A stretch of 44,340 bases of DNA, from the NCBI GenBank assembly GCA_041738285.1, contig JBGSQB010000118.1:1-44340 (forward strand). Direction: 5' to 3'. The notes below the pieces were generated by a model. It saw nothing but the letters and a program-made list of their open reading frames with translations, ran no database searches and had not been told where the DNA came from. This document shows positions 35,618 through 43,889 of this stretch, piece by piece. The translations under genes were made by a program, and so were the position numbers. This DNA is from SZUA-521 sp041738285 (GTDB taxonomy: Bacteria; Pseudomonadota; Gammaproteobacteria; Pseudomonadales; Azotimanducaceae). How positions within the stretch are numbered: the stretch's first letter is position 1; every line of letters starts with the position of its first letter.

Positions 35618-36102
35618 TGGACACAACCCAAACACGTTTTCTCTGCGAAGCGACGATCGAGTTGAGCCCAGGCGGACCGATCGCCCTCGGCCAATCGCCG
35701 TGGACTACGAGACGCGTTGCCGATATCGCCGGCGGGCGGTTCGACGGCCCACTGATCCACGGTCGCATACATGCGAGCGGCGCCGACTGGTCGGAGCGCG
35801 GTCTCGGCGCGGACGGCGAAGTGCAAACGCGGCTCGATGTCCGTTCGCTCTGGGAAACCCACGACGGCTCGATGATCTACGTCGTCTACGGCGGCCGCCT
35901 TTTCGTTCCTGCCGACGTATTGGAGGAATTCTCAGTCCCCCAACGCCTCGACGCGATCGATCCCTCGCGCTACTACTTTCGCACCAACCCGCTCTTCGAA
36001 ACCGCCGCGCCCGCGTATAGCTGGCTGAATCGAATCGTTGCGGTCGGCCTCGGCCGGCGCACGAGCACCGGCGTCGTCTATCGGATCTTCGAAGTGCTCT
36101 AA
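35617..36102 (+). CDS. DUF3237 family protein
   Basis: The 161-residue protein has the DUF3237 pattern: GRFDGPLIHGRIHASGADW (about 40-58), TRLDVRSLWETHDGSMIYV (about 71-89) and a C-terminal NPLFETAAPAYSWLNRIVAVG with VVYRIFEVL. Function of the family is unproven; members often occur in aromatic or terpenoid catabolism clusters. The GTG start overlaps the MFS stop codon by one base, so translation is coupled. Confidence 0.88.
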   Translation: MDTTQTRFLCEATIELSPGGPIALGQSPWTTRRVADIAGGRFDGPLIHGRIHASGADWSERGLGADGEVQTRLDVRSLWETHDGSMIYVVYGGRLFVPADVLEEFSVPQRLDAIDPSRYYFRTNPLFETAAPAYSWLNRIVAVGLGRRTSTGVVYRIFEVL

Positions 36103-36209
36103 CAGTTGCACTTCGTCGCATCGGTAACGCACATCCCGTTCCCGAAGGCACGGTATCTTCACGCCATGGGATACTCGTACGATTACGGTGAGCACTTTCA
36201 GGAATACCG

Positions 36210-37097
36210 ATGCCTAGTCAGGAGATGTCCGACATCGTAGAACTGCTCGCCAGCGCCCCGCTGGTCGCGAGCGGCACCATCGAGGAACAACGCGCAGCGA
36301 TGGCGGCAATGCTCGAGAGCTTGCCACTGCCGGAGTCGATGCGGGTTGCCGAGATCCTTGCTGGAGACGTGTTGGCCGATTGGGTGACTATGCCGAACAG
36401 CGCACCCGGACGGGTCGTGCTCTACCTTCATGGCGGCGCATACGTCGTCGGATCTAAACGTACGCACCGCGAACTCGCTGCGCGAATTGCGCAGGCGACC
36501 GCCGCTCGGGTCCTCATCATCGACTACCGGCTGGCACCTGAACATCCGTTTCCTGCCGCCCTCGATGATGCGGTCGCCGCGTTCAGATGGCTGCGTGATC
36601 AAGGTCTCCCCGCCAGCTCAATCGCAGTCGCCGGCGACTAGGCCGGAGGCGGGCTTACGCTCGCGGCCCTGCTCGCATTGCGCGATGCGGGCGATGCGCT
36701 ACCCGCATGCGCGGTGTGCCTGTCACCGTGGGCGGACCTCGAAGGTACCGGCGCGTCGGCGCAATCTGGCGGAGCCGATGACCCGATGATCACCGTCGCA
36801 GGACTGCGAGAGTCCGCCAACATGTACGCCGCAGGCGATCTGCGTCACCCGCACGCATCACCCGTGCACGGTGCCTATACCGGGCTTCCGCCGCTGCTCC
36901 TTCAGGTGGGGACGCGCGAGATTCTCCTCGACGATTCGACCCGGGTTGCCGCGAAAGCGAAGTCAGCAGGCGTCAATGTACGACTTGAAGTCGAAGACGG
37001 TGCCTACCATGTGTGGCATGCCATGCCGCATCTGCCCGAGTCGATCGACGCATTGAGTCGAATCGGCGCATTCGTTACGACGCACATTCGGATCTGA
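36210..37097 (+). pseudogene. HSL-family esterase with amber codon at the nucleophile
   Basis: The frame would give 295 residues of a hormone-sensitive-lipase type alpha/beta hydrolase. It has the oxyanion motif YLHGGAYVVGS (His74), IDYRLAPEHPFPAALDD, a late LLLQVGTREILLDDS (Asp) and DGAYHVWH (His). Codon 144 (36639-36641) is TAG inside the motif GD-x-AGG, where the nucleophile Ser is expected; TCG to TAG is one base change. No other shift is seen, so the mutation is recent, an amber suppressor restores it, or the base is a read error. The neighbouring VOC gene is also damaged, which favours decay. Frame and start are otherwise sound (AGGA before the ATG). Confidence 0.85.
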
Positions 37098-37105
37098 AGG
37101 CGCCT

Positions 37106-37472
37106 TCACGTGCCCGCGGGTTGAAACAGCTCGACCACGTTGCCCGCCCTTGCCGCCCGGTCCGGCGAGAATGTCATTGCGGAACGCGGCGCCCGCGTCA
37201 CGCAGGCGCGCGACTTCAGAGGCGATGTCGCCGACGATCAGATGAATGCGGTTCCAGCCGCCGGGCCCAGGCTTGGCACCGTCCGGCATCGGCCGTCCCG
37301 CCGAACTGCTCGGTCCGCTGAGCAGCAGTCGAAGGTTGCCCCGCTTGACGTCGGCGAACGCTGGCGGAAAGCTGGTCAACACCTCGAAGCCCAGCAACTG
37401 GGTGTAGAAGTCGATGGCCTTGGCGACGTCGTCGACCATGTAGCGAACGCTGACGATCTCACTCTGACTCAT
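37106..37472 (-). pseudogene. Frameshifted VOC (glyoxalase-like) protein
   Basis: Residues 1-108 form a glyoxalase/VOC half: MSQSEIVSVRYMVDDVAKAI with DFYTQLLGFEV, then RIHLIVGDIASEVARLRDAG. After AGPGGK (about 37149) the frame changes; another frame reads GNVVELFQPAGT and stops at 37106-37108, the usual end of VOC proteins. About seven residues that should precede it (a strand with a metal-ligand Glu region) are missing. A deletion with frameshift explains this. The annotated frame would otherwise run into the antisense of the esterase. It overlaps the ArsR-ArsC stop by 4 nt. Confidence 0.8.
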
Positions 37473-38266
37473 GAAGTCTGCCCCTTACGGTGTTGGTTGG
37501 AAGCGGTTCGATTGGAAAGCACGGCGGCCAGCAGGAATCCGATGCGCGTCGAAAGCTCGGCGGCCGTCTGCATAAAGGCCGGGTAACTGGCGTCGTCGTT
37601 CGTCTCGCCTGCCCCGGGTTCGGGAATACTCCAGTGGATCGTCTCGGGGTGATGAGGAAATTCGGGGCATACCTCACGTAGCCGATCACACAAGCTGATC
37701 ACCCAGTCGAAGCGTTGATCGATGAACACATCGAGGCGTTTTGGTGTGTGATCGCTCAGATCGATGCCGTGTTCGTCGCGCATGACGCGCACCGCGTTCG
37801 GGTGCAGCGGCTTCGGCCGACTGCCGGCGCTGAACGCCTCGACTGCACCATTGGAACGCGCCCGCATCAGTGCTTCGGCCATCTGCGAACGCGCGCTGTT
37901 ACCGGTGCACAGGAACAACACGCGTGCGGTGGCGCTTCCGGTGCGGACAAGCGGTGGTGGCGCAAGATCGAGACCCGGATGGAGCGCAGCGCCGGTGGCG
38001 GACATCTGGTCTGCGAATCGCGCCAGATCGATCGTGTAATAGGCGTCCCGGCGATCGGCCGAGCTGCGCCGCGCCGATACGAGATTCGCATCCCGCAGCT
38101 TGGCGAGGTGATAGGAAACGAGGTTCTGCGGCTCGTCCACGAGGTCCGTCAGCTCATGCACCATGCAATCGCTCCGGGCCAGCGCGCCGAGCAAGCGCCA
38201 CCGCAGGGGATGGCCGGCCAACTGGAGAAAATTGGGGGGATCGAGGCGAGCTGCGTTGACGTCCAT
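37469..38266 (-). CDS. ArsR regulator fused to arsenate-reductase-type phosphatase
   Basis: The 265-residue protein has an ArsR-type winged helix (about 10-90; HELTDLVDEPQNLVSYHLAK is the recognition region) and a low-molecular-weight phosphatase domain (about 115-250) with P-loop LFLCTGNSARSQMAEA, Cys120 as nucleophile, and WSIPEPGAGETNDDASY containing the acid region. Such fusions are known in arsenic-related operons. Whether it reduces arsenate or dephosphorylates a protein is not decided. The ArsR domain lacks an obvious Cys pair. It is followed by the damaged VOC gene. Confidence 0.88.
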   Translation of the reverse strand: MDVNAARLDPPNFLQLAGHPLRWRLLGALARSDCMVHELTDLVDEPQNLVSYHLAKLRDANLVSARRSSADRRDAYYTIDLARFADQMSATGAALHPGLDLAPPPLVRTGSATARVLFLCTGNSARSQMAEALMRARSNGAVEAFSAGSRPKPLHPNAVRVMRDEHGIDLSDHTPKRLDVFIDQRFDWVISLCDRLREVCPEFPHHPETIHWSIPEPGAGETNDDASYPAFMQTAAELSTRIGFLLAAVLSNRTASNQHRKGQTS

Positions 38267-38272
38267 GGCTGG

Positions 38273-38302
38273 ATATTACATCAATTTAATTTGATGCATC
38301 AA
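38273..38302 (-). promoter_or_regulatory. Promoter and ArsR-type operator, probably leaderless
   Basis: On the minus strand TTGATG (38302-38297) and TAATAT (38278-38273) form a -35/-10 pair with an 18-nt spacer. The spacer holds the inverted repeat CATCAA-N6-TTGATG (38279-38296). Start of transcription would fall 7 nt after TAATAT, on the A of the ATG at 38266, so the mRNA would have no leader. Confidence 0.7.
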
Positions 38303-38324
38303 TCGAGCGGGCGAGACAGCGCGT

Positions 38325-38380
38325 GAAAGAGGGAGACAGGGAGACAGGGAGAGAGGGAGAGAGAGGGAGAGAGACAGGGA
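38325..38380 (+). repeat. Polypurine (GGGAGA) low-complexity tract
   Basis: About 56 nt consist almost only of A and G, as irregular copies of GGGAGACA and GGGAGAGA. It is not coding as far as I can see. The stretch 38303-38740 contains no gene I can support; it holds this tract, two palindromes and the integrase leader. Confidence 0.85.
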
Positions 38381-38448
38381 TTCACTGGGGGTCCCTGGCC
38401 CTCGGTCTCGGCCCTGGGCCTCGACCGCCGTCGCTGCACGACCGCGTC

Positions 38449-38472
38449 CAAAAGCGCAGTCCTGCGCTTTTG
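38449..38472. repeat. Perfect 11-bp inverted repeat
   Basis: CAAAAGCGCAG and CTGCGCTTTTG are separated by TC. The plus strand ends with TTTTG, so it may act as a terminator, but no gene upstream on the plus strand is visible. Confidence 0.6.
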
Positions 38473-38509
38473 TCGAACCCGAGAGCGTTCATTCACACCG
38501 CCCATTCCC

Positions 38510-38587
38510 CCAGACACAAAAAAGGGGGGGACAGTGCACCGATTTCGGTTGAAATCGGTGCACTGTCCCCCCCTTTTCTATGTCTGG
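38510..38587. repeat. 78-bp near-perfect palindromic element
   Basis: Two 27-bp perfect arms (38520-38546 and 38551-38577; left arm AAAAGGGGGGGACAGTGCAC followed by CGATTTC) flank GGTT. Seven more bp pair outside (CCAGACA and TGTCTGG) after a 3-nt mismatch. It resembles palindromic non-coding elements of the REP/MITE kind that often carry GGGGACAGTGCACCGATTTC-like arms. No transposase is adjacent. Confidence 0.85.
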
Positions 38588-38740
38588 CGGAGAGAGAGTC
38601 CATCAGCTCTTTTCTTGATGGTTCCGAAGTCGTCCACTGCCCCTTAACAAAACAGTCAGTTAGCTCGAGTTTTGACTTGACTTGTCCGATCGTTTCTACC
38701 TCAATCCCGGTCCGATCGATCAGCCGAATGGTCAGCGAAA

Positions 38741-39991
38741 ATGCCCCCTCGAGTTCGAATCCCGCTCAATGCACGACGCGTGGCAACGGTCGTCAAACCC
38801 GGTTGGTATTGTGATGGCGGCGGACTCTATCTGCAGGTCAAGCCAACGGGTACCAAGTCGTGGTTGTTTCGCTACACGCGCCAGGGTCGCACTCAGGTCA
38901 TGGGACTGGGGCCGATCCGGGATGTCTCGCTCAAACAAGCCCGCCTCGATGCACAACACTGCCGGCAGCTGCTGCGTCGCGGCACCGATCCGCTGCAAGC
39001 CCGGCGCCAGACACAACAGGAGCTGGTCCGCGCCAAGTCAGCCACCTTCTCAGCCTGCTGTGCCGCCTACATCGAGGTGCACGCTCCGGCCTGGCGCAAT
39101 GCCAAACATCAGGACCAGTGGCGCGCCACCTTGGCGACCTACGCCGAGGCGACCTTTGGCACCGTCCCAGTGGCTGACGTAGATACCCCCTGGGTGCTGC
39201 AAGCCTTGCGGCCGATCTGGACCACCAAGACCGAAACCGCCACGCGCGTGCGCCAACGAATCGAGGCGGTGCTGGACTGGGCGACCGCCCACGGCTATCG
39301 ACGTGGTGATAATCCTGCCCGCTGGCGCGGTCATCTTGATCAGCTGTTGCCGAAGCCGGCGAAGCTACGAACGGTCCGTCATCATCCCGCGCTACCCTTT
39401 GTTGAACTCGGGGCGTTCATGGTGGCGCTCCGGCAACAGGAGGGTGTAGGGGCACGTGCCCTCGAGTTCTGCATCCTGACTGCAACCCGGACCAATGAGG
39501 TGCTCGGTGCCCACTGGTCGGAGTTCGATCGTGATACCGCGCTCTGGACCATTCCCGGGGAACGGATGAAGGCGGCACGTGAACACCGGGTGCCGTTGTC
39601 AGAGCCGGCGATGCGGATCCTGGCTGCACTACGGGGCAGCGGTGGCCAGTATGTCTTTCGCAGCGCGATGAGCGATCGACCCCTGTCCAACATGGCCATG
39701 CTGGAAGTGCTGCGGCGCATGGGGCGCCACGATCTCACTGTGCATGGGTTCCGATCCACCTTTCGCGACTGGGCCGCCGAGCAGACCGCGTTCCCGCGGG
39801 AGGTTGCAGAAGCCGCGCTCGCCCATACCCTGAAAGACAAAAGTGAGGCCGCCTATCGGCGCGGCGACTTGCTGGAAAAGCGGAGCCGGCTGATGGCGGC
39901 GTGGGCCGCTTATGCGGAGCGGCCCACGGCCATTGCCCCGGTGATACCCCTCTCCCATCGGCTCGATGATGGGGTCTTCCAATCCGGGTAA
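38741..39991 (+). CDS. P4-type tyrosine recombinase (integrase)
   Basis: The 416-residue protein has the DUF4102-type N-terminal domain (YCDGGGLYLQVKPTGTKSW, near 23-41) and a catalytic domain with Arg in TATRTNEVLGAHW (about 250), HGFRSTFRDWAAE (His-x-x-Arg, about 333-345), AALAHTLKDKSEAAYRRGD (His and nucleophile Tyr, about 356-374). These are complete, so it may be active. Such enzymes integrate genomic islands into tRNA genes. The first codons overlap a tRNA-like sequence. The next gene overlaps or follows closely. Confidence 0.92.
   Translation: MPPRVRIPLNARRVATVVKPGWYCDGGGLYLQVKPTGTKSWLFRYTRQGRTQVMGLGPIRDVSLKQARLDAQHCRQLLRRGTDPLQARRQTQQELVRAKSATFSACCAAYIEVHAPAWRNAKHQDQWRATLATYAEATFGTVPVADVDTPWVLQALRPIWTTKTETATRVRQRIEAVLDWATAHGYRRGDNPARWRGHLDQLLPKPAKLRTVRHHPALPFVELGAFMVALRQQEGVGARALEFCILTATRTNEVLGAHWSEFDRDTALWTIPGERMKAAREHRVPLSEPAMRILAALRGSGGQYVFRSAMSDRPLSNMAMLEVLRRMGRHDLTVHGFRSTFRDWAAEQTAFPREVAEAALAHTLKDKSEAAYRRGDLLEKRSRLMAAWAAYAERPTAIAPVIPLSHRLDDGVFQSG
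38751..38771 (+). other. tRNA T-arm-like sequence, possible attachment site
   Basis: The sequence starting at 38751 contains GTTCGAATCCCGC, identical to the T-loop and 3' T-stem of many tRNAs, and lies inside the first codons of the integrase gene. The 5' T-stem does not pair, so it is not a complete tRNA. It may be the crossover segment brought by a tRNA-targeting integrase. I found no matching second copy in the window. Confidence 0.35.
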
Positions 39992-40064
39992 CGGTACCCA
40001 GTCAGAAAAACCGTTCGACGGTCGCAGCGATATTGCGCTGACGCGCCAGCCGCCGTGTCCGACC

Positions 40065-40307
40065 ATGGCCGACATCGTTTACCGGAGCCTGGCCATGCGA
40101 CTGCTACGCGAACGCGATCGACGACTGAAGACAGGCATCCCACGCTCCACCTGGTATGCCCTGATGGCCAACGGCAAAGCACCGAAACCGATCAAGATCG
40201 GTGAACGATCTGTCGCCTGGCTTGAAGACGATCTGGAGCAGTGGATCGAAGCGCTGGATGGTCATGTGCAGCCAGCAGCGGCCGCACCCGACGGCCACCG
40301 ACGCTGA
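40065..40307 (+). CDS. AlpA-like excision/transcription regulator
   Basis: The 80-residue protein has the AlpA-type helix-turn-helix: KTGIPRSTWYALMANGKAPK and PIKIGERSVAWLEDDLEQWIE (residues about 22-63). AlpA proteins control integrase genes of P4-like islands. The ATG at 40065 lies 73 nt after the integrase stop; an in-frame ATG at 39966 would overlap the integrase end. The 207 nt after it hold nothing I recognise. Confidence 0.8.
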   Translation: MADIVYRSLAMRLLRERDRRLKTGIPRSTWYALMANGKAPKPIKIGERSVAWLEDDLEQWIEALDGHVQPAAAAPDGHRR

Positions 40308-40514
40308 CACCAAAACGCACGCGCAGGCAGTCGACCGCGGGCCGGACGTTGAGTCGTCCGGATGCCACGACTGACTCAGGTACCAGGCGACCCGCGCAAG
40401 CCTCGTCATTCGTGGCGCGATCGCGCACAATCGCAACGTCGATCTGTCCGGTCAGCGACCCCACCAACAACCTCGATCTTATGGCAGCCACAACCGATCT
40501 GTCTGATCCGTTGA

Positions 40515-40781
40515 CAGATCGAGATCAGTGAGCTGCTCGCGCCGGTCCTGGCGTTTACGCAGCAGCCAGACTGGCGAGCATCGAAGCTCAACGACCCCGA
40601 AGCAGTGTCCAGGCTGCGCGCAGCGATCACGCCGAATGTGCGCGAGATCCATGTGTATTGGCTCGCGCGACGCGCAAGCGACGCCTCACCAACGAAGCGG
40701 CGGCGCACGCGTTCAGTAGGACGCAATGAGCCGTGCCCGTGTGGCACCGGCAAGAAATACAAGCGCTGCTGTTTGCAGTAG
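40515..40781 (+). pseudogene. SEC-C motif protein fragment without a start
   Basis: The open frame after a TGA at 40512 reads LLAPVLAFTQQPDWRASKLN, then VREIHVYWLARRAS and ends VGRNEPCPCGTGKKYKRCCLQ with a perfect SEC-C zinc-binding motif (CxCxnCC). There is no ATG; the earliest GTG is at 40605. This suggests a truncated gene within the element. SEC-C motifs occur in SecA C-termini and in many small proteins of unknown role. Confidence 0.55.
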
Positions 40782-41374
40782 CCAGCGTCCGGTTGACTCG
40801 TCGTCGCGCCCGCGGACGCTCTACTACGCTCAATCAGGCGGCAGAATCGAGATGGCCCCAAGATACAAGGACCGAAGCCCGGCGCATCGAAATGCCCACC
40901 GGCTTCCATCGTAATTCCGCCAGCGGTTACGCGGCAATTGACATGGGCTCGACGCCGCCGAAGTTGCTGGCCAAGACTTGGTTCAACCAGGAAGGCGCCG
41001 TGTACTCTCTCAAATCTCGCGCTAGGAAGAAACATGAAACTCCTCGCCAATTGCGGCAACACTTCGACACTAAATAGCATTCCAGACGATCGCGAGTAAC
41101 ACGCGAGGGGGTGGAGAAAGTACCTGGAATTCCCGCGACGTTACGCTTCGATCGCAGATGACTGCGTTTGCCCGGCAACGTTCGAGGCTGCATATCGTCC
41201 CGCAGCGCATCTGTAGCCGCCCCGGCAATATGTTGCGAGATCTCGAAGCTACACAAACGAAACGATCCAGGTGTGCCCGCCCGTTCCGGGAGCGCATACC
41301 GTCCGCGTTGAAATCCACAATTTGGAATGTCGCCGTTTCAAGTCCCGAACGGGCGTTGTGACCCTACCGATGCC
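40782..41374. other. 593-nt stretch with no gene I can support
   Basis: Several frames are open for 60-110 codons on both strands, but none has a motif, a good ribosome binding site and sensible codon use together. One tiny frame at 41034 (21 codons, start MKLLANCGN, AGGAAG upstream) is possible but unsupported. The stretch is probably the decayed end of the integrated element. Confidence 0.6.
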
Positions 41375-42325
41375 TTACGCGGATTGGTCGGGTCGGCCCG
41401 CGTCGGCTCCTGTTGCGCTCCTCCATGCCAATCTTTCGAGGGTGCTCTTCAGCCGCGGCGCCGCAAATTCGATGAATGCGCGGATCTTGGGTGCGACGAG
41501 CCGCGCATGCGTATACACCAGATGTACTGGCTGCGGTGGCGGTGTGAACGCGGCGAGTACAGGCTCGAGGTGGCCGCTGCGAATCTGCTCGGCCACCATG
41601 TATGACAGTGCGATCGTAATGCCGTACCCCATCTGGGCCGCCTGAATGGCGGTGGTTGCGTCATTGACTTCGAGTTTCGGATTCAGGGCGATGCTGCCAG
41701 TTGTCTTTCCATTCGCGAAACGCCATTCGCGGCTGGGCATGAGACCCGTGAACGCGATGACGGAATGCTGTCGCAGATCCGTCGGTGATGCGGGCACCCC
41801 GCGACTACCGAGGTATTCCGGGCTTGCCACGAGGATCCGATGAACCGCTCCGATTGGCTTTGCGATCAGGGTCGAGTCCGGCAGATGCCCGATGCGGACC
41901 GCGACGTCGATGCCTTCCTCGACGAGGCTCACTACTCGGTCGAGCAGCACAACGGTCGCCGTCACTCGCGCGTGTTGAGCCAGAAACTCGCAGACGACCG
42001 GGGCGAGTGCTGCACGGCCGAAGGTCACGGACGCCGTGATCGCGAGGTGACCCTGCGGCATGGTCTCTTCGCCGACGGCATCCTGCTCGGCAGTTTCGAG
42101 ATCGGCGAGGATGCGCCGGGCACTCACCAGGAAGCGCTGCCCGACATCGGTGATCATCAAGCTGCGCGTCGTGCGATTGAAGACACGCGCCCCGAGGCGC
42201 TGTTCGAGTGCCGAAATAGCGCGCGTGACCGCCGGCGGTGACAACCGCAGTCTGGCACCGGCCTTGGCAAAGCTGCCTGCGTCGGCTGCGGCGATGAAGA
42301 CCCGCATTTCGTGCAACTGATCCAT
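41375..42325 (-). CDS. LysR family transcriptional regulator
   Basis: The 316-residue protein has the LysR helix-turn-helix (about 3-60: FIAAADAGSFAKAGARLRLS, PPAVTRAISALEQRLGARVF) and a ligand-binding domain of the CrgA-like type (about 88-295). The ATG at 42325 gives MDQLHEMRVFI; longer in-frame starts lie in the divergent control region. It is divergent from the AhpD-like gene, which is its likely target together with the flavin-binding gene. Confidence 0.92.
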   Translation of the reverse strand: MDQLHEMRVFIAAADAGSFAKAGARLRLSPPAVTRAISALEQRLGARVFNRTTRSLMITDVGQRFLVSARRILADLETAEQDAVGEETMPQGHLAITASVTFGRAALAPVVCEFLAQHARVTATVVLLDRVVSLVEEGIDVAVRIGHLPDSTLIAKPIGAVHRILVASPEYLGSRGVPASPTDLRQHSVIAFTGLMPSREWRFANGKTTGSIALNPKLEVNDATTAIQAAQMGYGITIALSYMVAEQIRSGHLEPVLAAFTPPPQPVHLVYTHARLVAPKIRAFIEFAAPRLKSTLERLAWRSATGADAGRPDQSA

Positions 42326-42330
42326 TGATA

Positions 42331-42347
42331 ATTCCGATATTGGGAAT
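42331..42347. promoter_or_regulatory. Candidate LysR operator
   Basis: ATTCC-N7-GGAAT is a perfect dyad 5 nt upstream of the lysR start, within the 129-nt divergent interval. It includes the T-N11-A pattern usual for LysR sites. Confidence 0.5.
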
Positions 42348-42454
42348 AAAGAGTTTCTTGCGACGAGTATTCTTTCCCGGATCATTATGAGCCAGATTGG
42401 TCGGCAGCGGGGCATCGGGCGCCGCACCATTTAAGAACTCGAGGAGAAACGCTC

Positions 42455-43000
42455 ATGGCCCGTGTTGCCATCATCGATCCCAAATCAGCCACTGGAGAGA
42501 CCAAAGACCTTCTGGACGCCGTCCAGGGTGGACTTGGCATGGTTCCCAACTTCATTCGCGTGCTGGCGAACTCGCCGGCCGCCCTGAGTGCTTTTCTCGG
42601 CATCCATGGGATCGCCGGGGCGGGGGCGCTCGACCCCAAAACGCGGGAACGCATTGCGCTTGCGGTCGCCGAGCAGAATGCCTGCCAGTACTGTGTGTCC
42701 GCGCACACCGCGATCGGCCGCAAGGTCGGTCTCGATAATCAGGAGATGCTTGCCAACCGGATGGGCCTGTCCGCGGACCCGAAAGCGGAAGCCGCGCTGG
42801 CGTTCGCGCACGCGCTCGTTGAGCACACCGGCCAAGTGAGCCAGGCCGAGTTCGACGCGGTCCGCGCGGCCGGTCACTCGGACGCAGAGATCATCGAGAT
42901 CATCACGCATGTAGCGATGAACACGTTCACGAATCTGCTCGGCAAGGCGACCCAAGTCGCGATCGACTTCCCCAAGATCGATTTGAGCAAGGTGGCCTGA
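42455..43000 (+). CDS. Carboxymuconolactone decarboxylase/AhpD-like protein
   Basis: The 181-residue protein has the AhpD active-site motif with Glu73, Cys77, Cys80 and His84 (AEQNACQYCVSAHT), so peroxidase-type redox activity is likelier than decarboxylation. It is all helical and lacks a signal peptide. GAGGAG lies upstream of the ATG. It belongs to the uncharacterised peroxidase-related subgroup often controlled by an adjacent LysR gene. Confidence 0.92.
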   Translation: MARVAIIDPKSATGETKDLLDAVQGGLGMVPNFIRVLANSPAALSAFLGIHGIAGAGALDPKTRERIALAVAEQNACQYCVSAHTAIGRKVGLDNQEMLANRMGLSADPKAEAALAFAHALVEHTGQVSQAEFDAVRAAGHSDAEIIEIITHVAMNTFTNLLGKATQVAIDFPKIDLSKVA

Positions 43001-43093
43001 CGCATCAGGGGCGAGGGGCGCGGGATCCGCCGCGCCTCGCTTCGCCAGTGCCGGCCGAGAAATGCTTCGAGAGTTCGACCACAGGAGCGTGTG

Positions 43094-43723
43094 ATGCCAC
43101 ATCGTTTTGCCGAGATCGCCTTCACCCCGACGGTGAAGAAGCTGCAGGAACAGTGGGGAAGTCGGACTGCCTATGCGCGCATGGAGAATACCTCCGACGC
43201 GGTGAACCATCGACTTACTGCACGCGAGACCGCTTTTGTCGCTGCTCGAGACTCCCTCTACATGGCTACCGTCAGCGAGACCGGCTGGCCCTACATCCAA
43301 CACCGTGGCGGCCCTACCGGTTTCGTCCGCGTGCTCGACGAATCCACGATCGGATTCGCCGATTTTCGCGGCAATCGCCAGTACATCAGCGTTGGCAATC
43401 TGGCGACGGACGATCGCGTGTCGATGTTCTTCATGGACTATGCGAGCAAGACTCGTCTGAAACTGTTTGGCCGTGCCCGGATCGTTGGCTTGGAAGACGA
43501 GGCGATGCTGAAGCAGCTCGAGGTGCCCGACTACCGCGCACGGATCGAGCGAGGCATTGTCGTCACCGTCGAGGGCTTCGACTGGAACTGCCGACAGCAC
43601 ATCACCGAACGCTACACGCTCGACGAAGTGCGCGCGGTGACGGAGCCGCTGACTACCCGAATCGCGGAGCTCGAGGCGCAGCTGGTGCGGCACGCGAGCT
43701 CAGAGTCGCTATGCGCGAAGTGA
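43094..43723 (+). CDS. Pyridoxamine-phosphate-oxidase-fold flavoprotein
   Basis: The 209-residue protein has the FMN-binding split-barrel pattern: MATVSETGWPYIQHRGGPTG (about 56-75), VLDESTIGFADFRGNRQYIS and RVSMFFMDYASKTRLKLFGR. These match the PNPOx-like family rather than true PdxH. AGGAG lies before the ATG at 43094 (a GTG at 43091 is also in frame). It follows the AhpD-like gene by 93 nt; both may respond to the LysR regulator. Confidence 0.88.
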   Translation: MPHRFAEIAFTPTVKKLQEQWGSRTAYARMENTSDAVNHRLTARETAFVAARDSLYMATVSETGWPYIQHRGGPTGFVRVLDESTIGFADFRGNRQYISVGNLATDDRVSMFFMDYASKTRLKLFGRARIVGLEDEAMLKQLEVPDYRARIERGIVVTVEGFDWNCRQHITERYTLDEVRAVTEPLTTRIAELEAQLVRHASSESLCAK

Positions 43724-43889
43724 GATGTGCAACAAATACTCATCCCCAACGTCTTATTGAGCAGCGCGAGGAATCGTCGTCGCGCACGGACTACGCACCC
43801 GACGGCATTCGCGTGGCGCCCGCGCTCGAGTTCCTGCGCACGCTGATCTGACGCGACCCGATTCGTTCGATGTCCCCAGGCCAAGGGAG

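Noticed and set aside
38325..38380. CRISPR-like repeats
   Set aside because: The purine tract has no constant repeat length and no spacers; no cas genes are present.
40406..41080. 224-codon frame on the minus strand in the island
   Set aside because: It is opposite the SEC-C fragment, lacks motifs and has no ribosome binding site.
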